NCBI GenBank assembly: GCA_964035575.1
Contig: OZ037930.1
Location: 744,001 to 808,000 of the forward strand
Origin: Rhynchopus sp. YZ270_cl-10
Lineage: Eukaryota; Euglenozoa; Diplonemea; Diplonemida; Diplonemidae
Direction: 5' to 3'
DNA: 64,000 nucleotides
Of this stretch, positions 61,486 through 64,000 are shown piece by piece (within the stretch, counting starts at the first letter, position 1; the number at the start of each line of letters is the position of its first letter). The position numbers were made by a program, and so were the translations under genes. The notes below the pieces were generated by a model that did not search any database, had not been told where the DNA came from, and saw nothing but the letters and a program-made list of their open reading frames with translations.

Positions 61486-62400
61486 CTCTTTTTTTGATCC
61501 TCACGTTATGTGTATCTGTAGTGGTCTGTGTGTACGTGGCAACATGCCGTGAGGTCACCAACCATAAAAAGAAGAGCGGACAACAGAAGAACGCAAGTAG
61601 CACCCATAGAATATTCTATAGGAACCCCAATTTGGGACCGTACAGTCGGCCCCCTTTGGTAGCGTAAGGGTAAGCAAGCTTCGTAGGAAAAAGTTACTTG
61701 TGTCTCTTCGTGTTGTTAAGTATCGTGTTGCGTTGAAGCATCCACTTCATCGCGACAGAAACTTTCCTTGTATATTGCATATCCCCAATAAAAAACCCCC
61801 CAGCAAAGTAACGTTACGCTGGCCACAGTGTTGTTAGAATCGATGGAACAGACTCGGGTTCATTTTACAAAAATGCATTTAGCCCATCTCGCAGTGTAAG
61901 AGGGGAGGTGTTTTTTCCCTTGCGCCTTTACTTTGCCCTAAAAGGTGCAGAAAGAAACAACCTTCGTGGACCCTCCTTTTCATCAGCTCCACAACCTACA
62001 GACCCCAGTGATGGGCAGGGCGCAGAAAGGGTGTTGTGACCTCTTCAACGTCGTGCAGGGCGTAGGGCTACACAAAGCCTGCTTTTTTTTTGGTACGACT
62101 CTGGGGGTGAGAAAAGGAAAATTTTGTCTATGCACGTAATAATAGGGGTAATTCTTGCACAGAATATTGCCCACAATGTGTGCTGAAAGCAGTTGTCGCT
62201 AGTTCCTAAGGGTGGAACACTGCCCAAGAATGTGTGTGGGGTTGTGCGGACGGCCAGATGTAGGAAATGTTGAGGGTTGTGTCGTTCTTTTTTATTATGG
62301 TGAACACCATGTGTTACTCATTACCTTTTTTTTGTGAACTTGCTTGATTCAAATTTGCATAACACAAATGGTAAGCCTCTCGGTTAACACGAAAAACGAA
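61486..62400. other. Intergenic, R2 repeat and fragments
   Basis: 61685-61745 is shared, inverted, with 31780-31835. The R2 repeat follows at 61790-62095. 62100-62260 has GTGTGTGGGG-type sequence reminiscent of the flank at 57.8 kb. No gene seen. Confidence 0.5.
61790..62095. repeat. R2 dispersed repeat, copy 2
   Basis: Near-identical to 44828-45130 over ~300 bp, with the same T run at its end; the left flanks differ. Confidence 0.75.
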
Positions 62401-62411
62401 AAACAACATTT

Positions 62412-62542
62412 TTGGTGCTCCTGAAAACCCCATTTTGCGTACTTGTTGCGTACTTTGTGCACGGAAAAAAAAAAAAATACAGGAATGCCCTATATTGCGT
62501 AGTTGTCGCGTACTTGGTATTTTTTATTTCAGGAGCACCAAT
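62412..62542. mobile_element. ~130-bp MITE with TGCGTACTT repeats
   Basis: Ends TTGGTGCTCCTGAAAA / TTTCAGGAGCACCAA are inverted; inside are TTGCGTACTTG and GCGTAGTTGTCGCGTACTTG. Same unit as inside 18790-19080. Confidence 0.7.
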
Positions 62543-62759
62543 TTTGCTTTTTTTTGGACAATTGGTAAAACTGAGAGTTATACCCGCGAGAGGCTTTATT
62601 TTTTGGAATAGCACAATTGCCAGCTGTGAGCAATCTGTGCAATCCTGTGGGAAGCAGGGCTGTTCCTTATTCTCGGTTTTTCCCCCAAAAATCGCTGGTT
62701 TTATTCTCGTTTTTTTCCTTTTTTTTTTTAAACCCGCAGAGGCAGGTTTTTCCTGCATT

Positions 62760-63500
62760 TTTGCCGGATTTGAGCCAATCCCGTTCTGTGGTGGGGCATA
62801 TTCGGAAAAATGGACAAAATTTTAGTGACTTAAATTTTCACAAATATGAACCCATACTCGTAAACAAGGGTCATTTTCAGGTCTGAAAACCCAAATTCAG
62901 ATGAAATTATGGTGTTTTGACTGGGAACAGGTAGCGCCGCAGGCGCACGGTACCCAACTTTTGTCTTTTTGTCTTTTCCTTTTTCTCTGCTTTCTTTTGA
63001 TTGCGCGAGCCGATTGCTCTCCACGGTGGGGTCACATGTGTGTGCAAAAACACTCTAAAGTACCCTTCTCTGGTTTAGTCCGGTCTGCGAAAGAATTGCA
63101 CCAAGCACGCGTGGTGCACGAATTATCAGTAACCTCAGTACATTTACAAAAGAAACGGCGGTCATGGCACCCAAAGGTTCCTGGCGAAGCCACGGTACGC
63201 AACATTTCAAAAAAAATGTTGCTCAAAATTGCATACTTTTACTGTCAAACACAGAATAGCTACAACTACAGTGCACAGAATACTTTTTTTTTGCTTATTT
63301 CACACATTTGGAGCATGGGACCCCAACATTTTTTTCCTGGTCATTTTTTCCCAGACAGAAGTGCCTACATACCTTCCCCCTTAGGCGAAAAAAAAGTGCG
63401 GCAACCACGAAAATTCCTTCGGTGCGGCATTTCCAAAATCTAAAATCCGCATTTTGGGAGGCATATATGGGGAAAAGCCTGCGCCGCAGGCGGATTTTTT
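62760..63500. repeat. Family-A module copy
   Basis: GAGCCAATCCCGTTCTGTGG, GGTCATTTTCAGG, GGTAGCGCCGCAGGCGC, GATTGCGCGAGCCGATTGC, CACATGTGTGTGC and GGGACCCCAACATTTTTTT occur in the same order as in 26785-27680. Bounding inverted ends were not identified here; the element may run past 63.9 kb, where TTGCGCCGCAGGCTCACGG recurs. Confidence 0.65.
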
Positions 63501-64000
63501 TTTTTTGGGGGGGGGATTTTTTTTTTTTCCCCCACCCGAAAACCTGATCTTTGGCTTGTTTGCATACCACCCCGACCAGTGGTGTACAAATTTTTGGCTC
63601 CTAACCTAGTAGAAGCAGGCTAAAACCCAACGAAGGAAAAAAGGAAAAAAAAAAAGGAAAAAAAACTCAAAATCAGAATCCCTTATTCTCATTCTCACTT
63701 AGGAACAGCCCTGGTGGGAAGTTGTTTTTTTTTTTTTTTTTTTTTTTTTTCATTTTTCATCAGACTCTCCGCTAGGATTTCCGATTTTGAAAATATTCTG
63801 TTGATGGTCCACGTTGGTGGGGTACATGCTTGCGCCGCAGGCTCACGGTACGCAACTTTTTTTTTTACCAACGCCCGATTTTGACTTTTTTGGGACGTTT
63901 GAGCACTCACCTCTCCATATCTTCTTCTCCTGAGCTTTTTTGACAGGTAGAACGGGTCTGAACCACTTAGCAGAACTTTTTTTTTCTTTCTTTTTTTCCC
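63500..64000. other. Intergenic, homopolymer-rich edge
   Basis: Long T runs, a G run at ~63508-63517 and another GCGCC-GCA-GGC hairpin motif at ~63830. No gene seen. Confidence 0.5.

Overview
The window is nuclear DNA of a unicellular eukaryote, most likely a euglenozoan. A diplonemid such as Paradiplonema is my best guess, from gene content and layout only; no marker gene proves it. Points in favour: every protein gene I can support lies on the minus strand over 61 kb, as in directional gene clusters; the one gene with a clear 5' end has a pyrimidine-rich AG acceptor 3 nt before its ATG, as expected for spliced-leader trans-splicing; introns are short GTATG..AG introns in phase 0; and a secreted polysaccharide lyase carries cellulose-binding modules. 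I did not find the spliced-leader RNA gene, rRNA or a convincing tRNA.

Genes, left to right, all on the minus strand: (1) the first exon and start of the second exon of an unknown gene, 352-1; (2) a three-exon gene for a ~2,378-residue protein, 9742-2314, that joins a degenerate kinesin-like motor split by two LamG-like domains, a caspase-fold region lacking both catalytic residues, and a helical C-terminus; (3) a polyglutamine protein with two SpoVS/Alba-like domains, 40038-38911; (4) a DXD glycosyltransferase, 42308-40485; (5) a 5'-truncated LINE, 44081-42667; (6) a transmembrane receptor with a defective class III cyclase domain, 55208-52692; (7, 8) a tandemly duplicated 102-residue hypothetical gene, 56423-56115 and 57698-57390; (9) a secreted PL7 alginate-lyase-like enzyme with two CBM1 modules, 61485-60136.

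Between 9.7 and 38.9 kb, and in shorter gaps elsewhere, almost everything is repeat. Two layers are visible. One is many non-autonomous terminal-inverted-repeat or foldback elements (0.1-1.9 kb) with no recognisable transposase. Several carry gene-like fragments, several hold short tandem arrays between their arms, and three have a hairpin whose stems differ in sequence but keep the same tandem G-A mismatches and GC-GAA-GC tip. The other is dozens of 45-70 nt hairpin mini-repeats next to A or T runs. One of these families matches the 3' end of the resident LINE, so the others may be 3' ends of other LINEs or SINE-like retroposons. A 262-bp satellite (six copies, 48.26-49.83 kb) starts each unit with the terminal repeat of one of these elements.

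The genes do not form an obvious pathway. The secreted lyase/CBM protein fits degradation of algal or plant cell-wall polysaccharide; the receptor-cyclase and glycosyltransferase are surface or secretory-pathway functions.
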